DNA of 64,000 bases from JAEUMD01 sp050250815 (GCA_050250815.1 JBFWNY010000019.1:1-64000), one strand, 5' to 3'; counted from the stretch's first letter, positions 7,263-16,331 are shown. Translations and numbers: made by a program. Notes: generated by a model not told the origin, from the sequence alone.

Positions 7263-9557
7263 TCAACGCGTGCCGAGGGCATCGGCCGGGCCGGCCGAGC
7301 GGGCCGTCCGCGACAGCAAGCCATCCGAACCGTCGGTGCGCTGCTGGGCTGGCACCGGCTCTGTCTGCAAGCCGGCCGCCTTGCGCAATGCGCGAGCCAC
7401 CCGTTGCAGAACGGCTTTGGTCGCATCGGGCATGTTCTGATCGCGCGTTACCTGTGACTGCGCCGCCGCCAGCGCCGGATCGTCACGCTTGAGAGCCGCG
7501 ATGCGCTGCAGTTCCTCGGCTTGGCGCGGGTGGACGGGCAGGCCCGGAATCTGCGGAATGTTCATGTCTGTGTGCGCCACCGACATGAAGGAGTGCCAGA
7601 TCTGTGCCGGCAGGCTGCCGCCGGTGACGCCGCGCATCGGCCTGAAGTCGTCGTTGCCGATCCATACGCCAGTGACGAGTTGGCCTGTAAAACCCATGAA
7701 CCACGCGTCTCTATAGCTCGAACTAGTGCCGGTCTTGCCTACCGTGTAGGTGAAGTCGAGCTGCGCCCTGCGACCGGTTCCCTCCTGCACCACCGACCAG
7801 AGCATCTCGTTCATCTGCTCGGAGACCTGGCGGGTCAGAAGTTGCGGTGGCTTGGGCTCGTCGCGCTCGCGGCTATAGACGAGTTCGCCCATCGAGTTGG
7901 TTAGCTCGAGGATCGCATAGGGCCGCGCGCGGACGCCGCCATTGGCAAACGTCGCATAGCCTCCGGTGTGTTCCAGCACCGACACGCCGCCATCGCCGAG
8001 CGCCATCGAGCAGGTGCGCTTGATGCCGGAGACGCCAAGCCTGTCGACCATCTCCAGGACCTTCTCACGACCAAGCTTGAGCGATAGATCGACGGCGGTC
8101 GTGTTGAGCGAACGCGCTAGCGCTTCCTTGAGCGGCAGGGCGCGGCCCGATCCGCCGCCACCCGAATAGTTCTTCGGAGACCAGTTTCCGCAGCTGCGTG
8201 AGCTGTCGCGCACGATCGTGCGCGGGTTGTAACCGGCTTCCAGCGCAACTGCGTAGACGTAGGGTTTGAAGGACGAACCCGGCTGCCGCCGCGCGGCGGT
8301 GGCGCGGTTGAACTGACTATCGCCGTAGTCGAGTCCACCAACGATGGCGCGAACTGCGCCCTCGACCTCCATTGCGACCAGGGCACCAGATCTGGCCCCA
8401 ACCGCGCGGCCGCTCGAGGTGATGCCGGATATCAGTGCTTCGTCCGCAGCACGCTGCAGACCCAGATCGACTGTGGTCCGCGCGGTCAGCACGTACTGGC
8501 CCTTGCCTTCGGCGATCCGCTGCACCTCCTCGAAGGCCCAATCCAGGAACCAGTCGGGACTGTTGGTGGCACGGTTCTCGACCACGCGCGCGGGGTGCAG
8601 GCGGGCGGCGTGTACCTGACCGGCAGTGTAGAAGCCAGCCTCGACGAGATTTGACAGCACCTCGTTGGTACGCGCCTTGGATGCCGGCAGGTTGACGTGG
8701 GGCGCGTACTTGGTCGGTGCCTTGTAGAGGCCCGCAAGCAGTGCGGCCTCTGCGAGCGTGACATTGCGGATCGACTTGCCGAAGTAGAACTGGGCGGCCG
8801 CCTCCACACCGAACGCGCCGCCACCCATGTAGGCGCGGTCCAAATAGAGCTTAAGGATTTCGCGCTTGGTGAAGCGGCTCTCGAGCAGGAAGGCGAGGAA
8901 CAGCTCCTTGATCTTGCGGGTGAGCGATCGCTCAGATGATAGGAACAGGTTCTTGGCGAGCTGCTGCGTGAGCGTCGAGCCACCCTGTACGACGTCGTTG
9001 GCGCGCAGGTTCTCGATCAGAGCGCGGGCGGTGCCGAGCACGTCGATGCCGAAATGCTCGAAGAAGCGGCGATCCTCGGTCGCCAGGGTCGCCTTGATGA
9101 CGTAATCGGGAATCTCGTCGAGCGGCACGGCGTCGTTGTGGAGAATGCCGCGCTTGCCGATTTCGTTGCCGTGGCGGTCCAGGAACTTCACCGAGTAGCG
9201 GCCGGTGAGGAAGCGGTTCTCGTCGAACTCGACGAGAGCAGGCAGGGCGAGCGCGTAAACGACGACGAGGCCGCCGGTTCCGAGTGACAAGGCCTCGCTG
9301 GCGAACTCGTTGGCAAGCCGCCGCCAGCCAGCGATCTTGAAGCGGGCGAAAAAACTGGAGCCGGCATTCCAAGTGTCGCTGATCCAGGCGCGTGCCTGGG
9401 CAAATGAGGAATCGATCCGTGAATCGATGCCCAGCCAGTCGATCAGCCGGTCGCGTCCGCCCTGTTTGAAGAACCAGTCGCTCAAGCCCGAGGGTCCCCG
9501 TCCATGACCTGATCGCCCATCGCCAGGCGCAATGCCATCCGCAAATCGGCGAAGCAT
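7263..9557 (-). CDS. Class A penicillin-binding protein (PBP1A family)
   Basis: A 764-residue bifunctional peptidoglycan synthase. A cytoplasmic N-terminus of about 90 residues precedes one membrane segment (about 91-110). The GT51 glycosyltransferase domain has catalytic Glu161 in ATEDRRFFEHFGID and the QGGSTLTQQLAKN motif at about 191-203. The transpeptidase domain has SxxK at Ser428-Lys431 (RQPGSSFKP), SxN at 483-485 (SLN) and KTG at 608-610 (KTGTSSSYRDAWF). All catalytic motifs are intact. The C-terminal 60 residues are basic and disordered. It leads an operon with DUF1214 and DUF1254 genes and is divergent from the YcgN-family gene. Confidence 0.93.
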   Translation of the reverse strand: MLRRFADGIAPGDGRSGHGRGPSGLSDWFFKQGGRDRLIDWLGIDSRIDSSFAQARAWISDTWNAGSSFFARFKIAGWRRLANEFASEALSLGTGGLVVVYALALPALVEFDENRFLTGRYSVKFLDRHGNEIGKRGILHNDAVPLDEIPDYVIKATLATEDRRFFEHFGIDVLGTARALIENLRANDVVQGGSTLTQQLAKNLFLSSERSLTRKIKELFLAFLLESRFTKREILKLYLDRAYMGGGAFGVEAAAQFYFGKSIRNVTLAEAALLAGLYKAPTKYAPHVNLPASKARTNEVLSNLVEAGFYTAGQVHAARLHPARVVENRATNSPDWFLDWAFEEVQRIAEGKGQYVLTARTTVDLGLQRAADEALISGITSSGRAVGARSGALVAMEVEGAVRAIVGGLDYGDSQFNRATAARRQPGSSFKPYVYAVALEAGYNPRTIVRDSSRSCGNWSPKNYSGGGGSGRALPLKEALARSLNTTAVDLSLKLGREKVLEMVDRLGVSGIKRTCSMALGDGGVSVLEHTGGYATFANGGVRARPYAILELTNSMGELVYSRERDEPKPPQLLTRQVSEQMNEMLWSVVQEGTGRRAQLDFTYTVGKTGTSSSYRDAWFMGFTGQLVTGVWIGNDDFRPMRGVTGGSLPAQIWHSFMSVAHTDMNIPQIPGLPVHPRQAEELQRIAALKRDDPALAAAQSQVTRDQNMPDATKAVLQRVARALRKAAGLQTEPVPAQQRTDGSDGLLSRTARSAGPADALGTR

Positions 9558-9663
9558 CCCGGCTCCCGCAGCGGCGAGCCGACTCGGCGGATGATGCTAC
9601 AGCTCGGTTGGCAGCAGAATTGTGGTTATTTATAGCGCGGCGCAACCCGGGAGCGAGGGGCAA

Positions 9664-10119
9664 TTGGACAACAGTGGCAAGCCCTTCTGGCAGGTGAAGC
9701 GGCTCGAAGAAATGTCGCCCGAGGAGTGGGAGCTGCTCTGCGACGGCTGCGGGCGTTGCTGCCTGCTGAAGCTCGAGGACGAGGACAACGGCGACGTCTA
9801 TCAAACCCGGCTCGCCTGCGCACTGCTCGACGTAGGCAGCTGCCGCTGCTCGGATTACGGCAACAGGCACAGCCTCATGCCCGATTGCCTGTCGATCGAC
9901 GCTCAGGCCGTGAAGACGCTGTCGTGGCTGCCGGCGACGTGTGCGTACCGGCGGATTGACGAGGGCAGGGGGCTTGCCTGGTGGCACCCGCTCGTTTCGG
10001 GCTCTCCCGATACGATCCACGAAGCGGGGATCTCGGTGCGGTCATGGGCGATCAGCGAGACGGCAGTCGACGGGGATGCGATCGAGCGGTTCATTATCTC
10101 AGATTTCAACGACGACTGA
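9664..10119 (+). CDS. YcgN-family (UPF0260) cysteine cluster protein
   Basis: A protein of about 151 residues with the family signature: FWQVKRLEEMSPEEWELLCD, then CDGCGRCCLLKLEDEDNG, and a downstream CALLDVGSCRCSDY cysteine group ending DCLSIDAQ. The clustered cysteines are thought to bind a metal or Fe-S cluster; function is not established. Start chosen at TTG 9664 because AGGGG lies 4-5 bases upstream and family members begin shortly before FWQ; an in-frame GTG at 9622 would add 14 residues with a poor ribosome binding site. Confidence 0.85.
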   Translation: MDNSGKPFWQVKRLEEMSPEEWELLCDGCGRCCLLKLEDEDNGDVYQTRLACALLDVGSCRCSDYGNRHSLMPDCLSIDAQAVKTLSWLPATCAYRRIDEGRGLAWWHPLVSGSPDTIHEAGISVRSWAISETAVDGDAIERFIISDFNDD

Positions 10120-10188
10120 GTGGAAGTTATCCTCCAGGAGTGCGGCAGGAGTAGAGTGTAATGTTTCTCTGTATGAGTAGTTTCGAAA

Positions 10189-10199
10189 ACTAGACTAGT
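10189..10199. repeat. Short palindrome upstream of the GTA promoter
   Basis: ACTAG-A-CTAGT is a perfect inverted repeat around one central base. It sits immediately after a second palindrome, TTTCGAAA (10181-10188), and 27 bp before the -35 element of the promoter for the gene transfer agent cluster. The surrounding 200 bp is markedly AT-rich. The position suits an activator or repressor site; no regulator can be named. Confidence 0.4.
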
Positions 10200-10225
10200 A
10201 TTTCTGTTGTGTGCGAGAATTATTG

Positions 10226-10254
10226 TTGACAGCGATGCGGTTCATTTATATGTT
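10226..10254 (+). promoter_or_regulatory. Sigma-70-like promoter of the GTA cluster
   Basis: A consensus TTGACA -35 at 10226-10231 and TATGTT -10 at 10249-10254 are separated by 17 bp. It lies 101 bp upstream of the small terminase gene in an AT-rich, non-coding stretch (10120-10354). It is one of the best housekeeping-type promoter matches in the window, and no other promoter of this quality was noticed inside the 16-kb cluster. Confidence 0.6.
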
Positions 10255-10354
10255 TTTGCTACAACGCGACAGGTGGCAGCCACTCTGAAGTCGAGAGTTT
10301 TACAGCCAGATCGCGCGCACGCTACCAGAGACAATCCGAGTTACTTGGAGGCGC

Positions 10355-10972
10355 ATGTCTCGCGATGACGCGACATGGGCTGAAATCGCACGCCTGTGGT
10401 CCGACGGCAGTATGCCGCTTGCCGATCTCGCGCGGCGGTTCGGCCTGTCCACCCAGAAGGTCGTTGCGCAGGCCAGGGTCCGTGGCTGGCCGGCACGTGG
10501 CGTCTCACAATCCGCACTCGGAGCGGGTGACGGGCCGAGTGCGGCAGCCTCTGGCGCCAGAGTGCCGAAAGACATTTGCCGCAAGTCCAGGCGCAAAGCC
10601 CTGAAGCGCCCTGAGGGAAATGACGGGGCAGCGACCCAAAGGCGGCGGCTGCAGGCGCGGCGCCAGATCGTCGACCGCTTGTTCGACGCGCTCGACGCAA
10701 AACTAGGCGCGCTCGAGCAGCGCATGGCGGGGACAGACGACGAGAGCCCGGCCGACAGCGAGCGCATGACGCGCGCCTTGAACACGCTGATCAGGAGCTT
10801 CGAGAAGCTCTGCCAGTACGACGCCGAACTGGTGAAGGTCAGGTCGATGGCTTCCGGCCGGACCCGGGTGGGCGATGGAGCAGGCGCACATGAGCGGAGG
10901 GTGGAAGGCACTGCGGAGCAGCGCCGCGCAGAGCTTGCGCGACGCATTGCGCGCCTGCGCGACCATCGATGA
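10355..10972 (+). CDS. GTA small terminase subunit (g1-like)
   Basis: A 205-residue protein starting at ATG 10355 after GGAGG. The N-terminal 50 residues form a helix-turn-helix (AEIARLWSDGSMPLADLARR, then FGLSTQKVVAQARVRGWP), as expected for the DNA-recognition part of TerS. A basic linker leads to a helical oligomerisation region (ARRQIVDRLFDALDAKLGAL). It precedes and overlaps the large terminase gene by about 98 bp. In GTAs, TerS lacks strong sequence specificity, which is linked to near-random packaging of host DNA; that property is inferred from the family. Confidence 0.75.
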   Translation: MSRDDATWAEIARLWSDGSMPLADLARRFGLSTQKVVAQARVRGWPARGVSQSALGAGDGPSAAASGARVPKDICRKSRRKALKRPEGNDGAATQRRRLQARRQIVDRLFDALDAKLGALEQRMAGTDDESPADSERMTRALNTLIRSFEKLCQYDAELVKVRSMASGRTRVGDGAGAHERRVEGTAEQRRAELARRIARLRDHR

Positions 10973-12281
10973 TTTGGCCCACCTCATCGATGGGTTGAGC
11001 AATGACGAGATGAGCTTCCTGCTGGGGGACTGGCAGGTATGGGCGCGGGACGATCAGTTGCCGCCTGCGCGCACCGAAGCGGGCGAAGCGTGGCGGGTCT
11101 GGGTGATCCTGGGCGGGCGCGGCGCGGGCAAGACGCGGGCCGGCGCGGAGTGGGTACGTGCCAAGGCACTGGGCATCGCGCCTGTCGCGGAGCGGCCGAC
11201 GGAGCGCATCGCACTCGTCGGCGAGACGATGGGCGATGTCCGCCGCGTGATGATCGAGGGCGTTTCGGGTGTGCTTGCCGTGCATGCGGGCGATGAGCGG
11301 CCGAGGCTCGAGATATCGAAGGGCCAACTCGTCTGGCCGAACGGATCGATCGCCGAGATGTTCTCAGCCGAATGTCCCGACGGCTTGCGCGGTCCGCAGT
11401 TCGGGGCGGCCTGGTGTGATGAGCTGTGCAAGTGGCGCAACGCGGAAACGACCTGGGACATGCTGCAATTTTCGTTGCGTCTGGGTGAGGTCCCGCAGGC
11501 AGTCGTGACGACGACACCTAAGCCTATGGATCTGCTTAAGCGTATCATCGCGGATGCAGCCACAGTCATGACGCGTGCGACGACCGCCGATAACGCCGAG
11601 CATCTAGCACCTTCGTTCGTCGCGGAGATGACCAGGCGCTACGCAGGCTCGGTGCTGGGACGACAGGAGATGATGGGCGAGATCGTCGAGGATCGCTCGG
11701 GCGGCCTGTGGCGACGCGACTGGATCGACGATGCCCGCGTGGATGTGCCACCCCAGTTGGCGGCGATCGTCGTGGCAGTAGACCCGCCGGTGACTGCGAC
11801 GGCGTCGTCCGATGCCTGCGGCATCGTGGTGGCCGGGCGCGCAGGTGACGGCCGCGCCTATGTGCTCGACGACAGGACCGTTCAGGGACGCGAGCCGAAC
11901 CTTTGGGCGCGCGCGGTGCGCGCCGCCTATCACGACTTTCACGCCGACCGCGTTGTCGCGGAAGTCAATCAGGGTGGCGATCTCGTCGTTGCGGTTCTGA
12001 AGCAGATCGACACCGCGATGCCGGTGCGCACGGTGAGGGCGACGCGCGGCAAGTGGCTGCGGGCCGAACCCGTGGCAGCGCTCTACGCCGAGGGGCGCGT
12101 CACGCACGTCGGACGGTTCGATGCGCTCGAGGAGCAGATGTGCGCGTTCGGGGCGGATGGAAGATCAGGCGGGCGAAGTCCCGACCGGCTCGATGCGCTG
12201 GTATGGGCGCTGACCGACCTGATGGTCGATCCGCCGCCGCGGTCGGCAACTCCGCCGACGCCGTGGCTGCGCCGACTGTGA
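10875..12281 (+). CDS. GTA terminase large subunit (g2)
   Basis: A 468-residue packaging motor. Walker A is GGRGAGKT at 80-87 and Walker B is AAWCDE with Asp182/Glu183, followed by a motif III-like TTTPKP. The C-terminal RNase H-like nuclease domain includes IVVAVDPPVTATASSDACG and a late DRLDALVWAL with acidic residues. Start may be ATG 10875 or ATG 10890; both lie inside the 3' end of the small terminase gene in another frame. All motor motifs look intact, supporting a functional packaging complex. Confidence 0.92.
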   Translation: MEQAHMSGGWKALRSSAAQSLRDALRACATIDDLAHLIDGLSNDEMSFLLGDWQVWARDDQLPPARTEAGEAWRVWVILGGRGAGKTRAGAEWVRAKALGIAPVAERPTERIALVGETMGDVRRVMIEGVSGVLAVHAGDERPRLEISKGQLVWPNGSIAEMFSAECPDGLRGPQFGAAWCDELCKWRNAETTWDMLQFSLRLGEVPQAVVTTTPKPMDLLKRIIADAATVMTRATTADNAEHLAPSFVAEMTRRYAGSVLGRQEMMGEIVEDRSGGLWRRDWIDDARVDVPPQLAAIVVAVDPPVTATASSDACGIVVAGRAGDGRAYVLDDRTVQGREPNLWARAVRAAYHDFHADRVVAEVNQGGDLVVAVLKQIDTAMPVRTVRATRGKWLRAEPVAALYAEGRVTHVGRFDALEEQMCAFGADGRSGGRSPDRLDALVWALTDLMVDPPPRSATPPTPWLRRL

Positions 12282-12337
12282 ACGCAGCACCCGGACAACC
12301 CGGACACTCGACCGACACGAGACGAGGAAACCGACGC

Positions 12338-13558
12338 ATGCCGCAACTGATGGACGCGCTGAGGCGGCTCATGCCATGGCGGAGCACGAAAGCGCCGCCA
12401 ACGCCCGATCTGGCGCTGAAGGCGAGTAGGGCGCACCGGCTAATCGCCGTGGAGCAACTGGGACAGCCCGTGTGGGCGCCGCGCGATTACGCGGGCTTCG
12501 CACGCGAAGGATTCATGCAGAACGCGATCGTCTATCGCTCGGTTCGCATGGTCGCCGAAGCCGCCGCCTCGATCCCGCTGCTGCTCTACGATGGCGCGCA
12601 CGAGATCGAGAGCCATCCCTTCCTCGATCTCATCGCGCACCCAAGCCTCGACCATACAAGCGCCGACTTCTTCGAGAGCTGGTATGGGTATCTCCTGGTC
12701 TCGGGCAACGCTTACGTCGAGGCCGTGGGTGTCGATGGGCATTTGCGCGAGCTTCATGCGCTGCGGCCCGACCGCATGAAAGTGATACCGGGGGCCGACG
12801 GCTGGCCGGAGGGGTACGAGTATGCCGTTGCCGGTCGCTCGGTCCGGCTGGGCGGCGATGTGGTCGAAGGCGTGCGCAACGTGCTGCACGTGCGCCTGTT
12901 CCATCCGGCCAACGACCACTACGGCATGAGCCCGATCGAGGCCGCCGCGTCCGCAATCGACATCCACAACCAGGCGGCCAAGTGGAACAAGGCGCTGCTC
13001 GACAACTCAGCGCGGCCCTCAGGCGCGCTTGTCTATGCGGCGCGCGAGGGCCATCTCACCGAGGAGCAGTTCCAAAGGCTGAAGGACGAACTGGAGGCGG
13101 GCTTCCAAGGCGCGCGTCAGGCGGGCCGGCCGATGCTGCTGGAGGGCGGACTCGACTGGAAGCAGTGGTCGCTGTCGCCTAAGGACATGGACTTTGTCGA
13201 GGCGAAGAACGGGGCGGCACGCGAGATCGCGCTGGCGCTTGGCGTACCGCCGATGCTGCTGGGCATTCCCGGCGACAACACCTACTCGAACTATCAGGAG
13301 GCGAGCCGCTCGTTCTGGCGCCAGACAGTGCTGCCGCTGGTCAACCGCACGGCCAAGGCGATGTCGATGTGGCTGGCGCCGGCGTGGGGCGGCGGACTGG
13401 AACTTCGGCCCGATCTGGACGCCATCGAGGCGTTGTCGAGCGAGCGCGACCAGCTTTGGACGCGACTGGAGCGGGCTGGGTTTCTGTCGATCGACGAAAA
13501 GCGCGCAGCGGCTGGCTATGGGCCGCAGCGGGTGAGAAGGTCGATTGACGCGGTTTGA
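12338..13558 (+). CDS. GTA portal protein, HK97 family (g3)
   Basis: A 406-residue portal protein that forms the dodecameric DNA gate at the capsid vertex. Family signatures are NAIVYRSVRMVAEAAASIPL near the N-terminus, GNAYVEAV, HVRLFHPANDHYGMSPIEAA and FVEAKNGAAREIALALGVPP followed by LLGIPGDNTYSNYQEASRSF. Start chosen at ATG 12338 because GAGGAAA lies 8 bases upstream; an open frame extends upstream but is antisense-like filler within the terminase gene. Confidence 0.92.
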   Translation: MPQLMDALRRLMPWRSTKAPPTPDLALKASRAHRLIAVEQLGQPVWAPRDYAGFAREGFMQNAIVYRSVRMVAEAAASIPLLLYDGAHEIESHPFLDLIAHPSLDHTSADFFESWYGYLLVSGNAYVEAVGVDGHLRELHALRPDRMKVIPGADGWPEGYEYAVAGRSVRLGGDVVEGVRNVLHVRLFHPANDHYGMSPIEAAASAIDIHNQAAKWNKALLDNSARPSGALVYAAREGHLTEEQFQRLKDELEAGFQGARQAGRPMLLEGGLDWKQWSLSPKDMDFVEAKNGAAREIALALGVPPMLLGIPGDNTYSNYQEASRSFWRQTVLPLVNRTAKAMSMWLAPAWGGGLELRPDLDAIEALSSERDQLWTRLERAGFLSIDEKRAAAGYGPQRVRRSIDAV

Positions 13559-13635
13559 CGCGGGACTTCGTTGCTCAGGCAGCGCCTGAACTTTGGCAAT
13601 TTCATCAACGGTCCGACAACGTGAGAGGTTTGCCG

Positions 13636-14340
13636 ATGGCAGATCGTGACGGCGTGCGCCTGCCCGGTGACGCTGAGGCCCACTTCGTCCCACTCGACTT
13701 GAAAAGCGTCGGCGCGGACGGCGGCTTCGAGGGATACGCGAGCTTGTTCGAGCGCGAGGACCTGGGACGTGACGTCGTCGTGCGCGGGGCATTCTCCGAG
13801 TGCCTCAAGCGGCGGGGGGCGGCTGGCGTGCGCATGTTGTTCCAGCACGATCCAGCGCAGCCGATCGGCGTCTGGGACGAAATCGGCGAGGATTCAAAGG
13901 GCCTGCGCGCTCGCGGCCGGTTGACACCCGGCGTGGCGCGCGCGGCGGAGGTGTTGTCACTGATGAAGGCGGGCGCGCTCGATGGGCTGTCGATCGGCTT
14001 CAAGGCTCTGAAGGCGCGGCGCGATCAGCGGTCCGGTGTGCGCCGCATCGAGAAGATCGATCTCTGGGAAATCTCCGTCGTCACGTTCCCGATGCTGCCG
14101 GACGCACGCATTGCGACGTTCAAGCAGCGCCGGCCATCCGCGGTGCCCACGACGGAGCGGGAGCTGGAGCGGCGGCTCACGCGGGATGCTGGGCTGACGC
14201 GCTCCCAGGCGCGCGCGGTGGCGCGCGGCGGATGGAAAAGCCTCGAGGCCCTGCGGGACGCGGGCGAGGACCTGAACCAGGAGGCGCGGCTTGCAGTCCG
14301 CATCCGAGAAGCAGCGCTGCGGCTGACCGAACTCCTCTGA
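13636..14340 (+). CDS. GTA prohead protease, HK97/U35 family (g4)
   Basis: A 234-residue capsid maturation protease that trims the capsid protein N-terminus during assembly. The N-terminal protease domain has GFEGYASLFEREDLGRDVV, catalytic His71 in MLFQHDPAQPIGVW and Ser119 in LDGLSIGF. The C-terminal 60 residues are helical and basic and may act as scaffold. Start chosen at ATG 13636 with GAGAGG upstream; a TTG at 13555 overlapping the portal stop would add 27 residues without family support. Confidence 0.88.
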   Translation: MADRDGVRLPGDAEAHFVPLDLKSVGADGGFEGYASLFEREDLGRDVVVRGAFSECLKRRGAAGVRMLFQHDPAQPIGVWDEIGEDSKGLRARGRLTPGVARAAEVLSLMKAGALDGLSIGFKALKARRDQRSGVRRIEKIDLWEISVVTFPMLPDARIATFKQRRPSAVPTTERELERRLTRDAGLTRSQARAVARGGWKSLEALRDAGEDLNQEARLAVRIREAALRLTELL

Positions 14341-14373
14341 CAAGTCTTCAACGCTTCACCAAGGACCAAAGAA

Positions 14374-15597
14374 ATGACGGACAAGACGGACTATGAGACG
14401 AAGTCGACGGGCGGCGACGTGGCCGCAGCCTTCGACGAGTTCATGCGCGCCTTCGAGGACTACAAGGAGGCGAACGATCGCCGGCTTGGCGAGATTGAAC
14501 GGCGGGGTGCCTCTGATGCGGTCACGAGCGACAAGCTCGAGCGCATCGACCGCGCGCTTGACCGCTTGTCGGTGAAGGCGCAGCGGCCGCCGATCGGTGG
14601 CGGTGGCGCGAGTGGAAGCGGCGTGTCGCTGCAGCATAAGGCGGCGTTCGAAGGTTATGTGCGCGGTGGCGAGACCACGGCGCTGCGTTCCCTGGAGGGC
14701 AAGGCACTCTCGGTGGGTTCCGACCCCGACGGCGGCTATCTGGTGCCCGAGGAGACGGAAACGACGATCAATCGGGCGCTGCGTGACATCTCGCCGGTCC
14801 GAGCCATTGCCGGTGTGCGGCAGGTATCGGGCTCGGTCTACAAGCGGCCGTATGCGGTCTCGGGACTCGCGACCGGGTGGATCGGCGAGACCGCGGCGCG
14901 TGCGGAGACCGCGACGCCGACGCTGTCGGAGCTGTCGTTTCCGACGATGGAGCTTTACGCGATGCCGGCTGCGACCGCGGCCCTGCTCGACGACAGCGCT
15001 GTCAATATCGACGAGTGGCTGGCGGAAGAAGTGCGCGTGGCTTTCGCCGAGCAGGAGGGTACCGCGTTCGTCATCGGCGACGGCGTCAACAAGCCCAAGG
15101 GCTTCCTGACTTACACGACGGTCGACAATGCGAGTTGGACGTGGGGCAACATCGGCACGGTTTCGACTGGGATCGCGGCCGACTTCCCCGCGAGCGATCC
15201 GGGCGACGTGTTGATCGATCTCGCCTACGCGGTGAAGTCCGGCTATCGCGCCAACGCCCACTTCGTCATGAACCGGTCGACGCAGGCGCAGGTGCGCAAG
15301 CTCAAGGATGGCGACGGCACGTACCTGTGGCAGCCGGCGTCGGATCCGGGACAGGCGCCGACCCTGATGGGCTTCCCCGTCACCGAGTGCGAGGACATGC
15401 CCGACATCGCCGCCGACAGTCTGTCTGTCGCGTTCGGCGATTTCCGCCGCGGCTATCTGATCGTCGATCGGGTCGGCATCCGGGTTCTGCGCGATCCCTA
15501 CAGCGCCAAGCCCTACGTGCTGTTCTACACGACCAAGCGCGTGGGTGGCGGCGTACAGGACTTCGACGCGATCAAGCTGCTGAAGTTCGGCGTCTGA
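14374..15597 (+). CDS. GTA major capsid protein, HK97 gp5 family (g5)
   Basis: A 407-residue capsid subunit. The first 110 residues are charged and helical with a coiled-coil delta-like region (AFDEFMRAFEDYKEANDRRL), expected to be removed by the prohead protease. The HK97 fold follows with SDPDGGYLVPEETETTINRA, GWIGETAARAETATPTLSEL, the EEVRVAFAEQEGTAFVIGDG motif, and a late AFGDFRRGYLIVDRVGIRVL. It starts 33 bp after the protease gene behind AAGGA. A strong hairpin lies just after its stop. Confidence 0.93.
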   Translation: MTDKTDYETKSTGGDVAAAFDEFMRAFEDYKEANDRRLGEIERRGASDAVTSDKLERIDRALDRLSVKAQRPPIGGGGASGSGVSLQHKAAFEGYVRGGETTALRSLEGKALSVGSDPDGGYLVPEETETTINRALRDISPVRAIAGVRQVSGSVYKRPYAVSGLATGWIGETAARAETATPTLSELSFPTMELYAMPAATAALLDDSAVNIDEWLAEEVRVAFAEQEGTAFVIGDGVNKPKGFLTYTTVDNASWTWGNIGTVSTGIAADFPASDPGDVLIDLAYAVKSGYRANAHFVMNRSTQAQVRKLKDGDGTYLWQPASDPGQAPTLMGFPVTECEDMPDIAADSLSVAFGDFRRGYLIVDRVGIRVLRDPYSAKPYVLFYTTKRVGGGVQDFDAIKLLKFGV

Positions 15598-15637
15598 TCC
15601 GCCGCTCCAGGCGCGCTCATCGCGCGGCCTGAACGTT

Positions 15638-15678
15638 CCGGCTCGCGCGCGCAATATCTCCCGATGCGCGCGAGCCGG
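15638..15678 (+). terminator. Strong hairpin between capsid and connector genes
   Basis: A perfect 13-bp GC-rich stem (15638-15650 with 15666-15678, arm beginning CCGGCTCGCG) closes a 15-base loop. It lies 40 bp after the capsid stop and about 78 bp before the next gene, and has no T-run. A leaky attenuator or an mRNA-stabilising 3' hairpin would raise capsid output over the low-copy downstream proteins; which of the two it is cannot be told from sequence. Confidence 0.55.
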
Positions 15679-15755
15679 TGCCGCACTTTATCCCCGCGGC
15701 TGTCCCGTCCCGTATCATTTTCACCAGTCGCAAGTGCGAGTGCCGGAGTAGCAGC

Positions 15756-16331
15756 ATGGCGTTGGCTTTGACGAGCGGGCCGCTGAGCGAACCCCTCACC
15801 CTCGATGAGGTCAAGCAGCATCTGCGTATCGATGGCACCAACGAGGATGCGCTGCTTGCGAGCCTCATTCTCACGTCCCGGCTGCATATTGAAACGGCGC
15901 TCGGACTGGCTCTGCTGCAACAGAGCTGGAGGCTCAGTCTCGATGCATGGCCGCGCAGCGGGTTCATCTTGATGCCGCTGTCGCCGGTGCTCGCGGTGTC
16001 CGAGATCCGGGTTGCGGCCGATATGGGGCCGGCGACCGTAGTAGATGCAGCAGCCTATCAAGTGGATGCCGCGAGCCGGCCCGCGCGGATCGCATTCGAT
16101 GCCTCGCATGTGCCGCAGCCCAAGGGGTTGGTCAACGGCATCGAGATCGATTTCACAGCCGGTTTCGGAATGGCCGCAGGCGATGTGCCCGAACCGGTTC
16201 GCCTAGCGCTGCTTCTGCTCGTGGCGCACTGGTACGAGCACCGCGATCCGATCGAGATTGGCATGCCATCGACGGCCATTCCACAGGCCGTGGGCCGCTT
16301 GCTTGCACCGTATCGGGTGGTGCGCCTGTGA
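15756..16331 (+). CDS. GTA head-tail connector protein (g6)
   Basis: A 191-residue adaptor of the phage gp6-like / phiE125 gp8 family. Signatures are LTLDEVKQHLRIDGTNEDAL, LILTSRLHIETALGLALLQQ, GIEIDFTAGFGMAAGDVPEP and VRLALLLLVAHWYEHRD. It binds below the portal ring. Start at ATG 15756 follows GGAG; the upstream open frame to 15678 runs through the capsid hairpin. Its stop overlaps the GTG start of the next gene. Confidence 0.85.
   Translation: MALALTSGPLSEPLTLDEVKQHLRIDGTNEDALLASLILTSRLHIETALGLALLQQSWRLSLDAWPRSGFILMPLSPVLAVSEIRVAADMGPATVVDAAAYQVDAASRPARIAFDASHVPQPKGLVNGIEIDFTAGFGMAAGDVPEPVRLALLLLVAHWYEHRDPIEIGMPSTAIPQAVGRLLAPYRVVRL

Noticed and set aside
11903..12337. N-terminal extension of the portal protein frame
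   Set aside because: Translation is Arg-rich filler within the terminase gene; ATG 12338 has a ribosome binding site and matches the family start.
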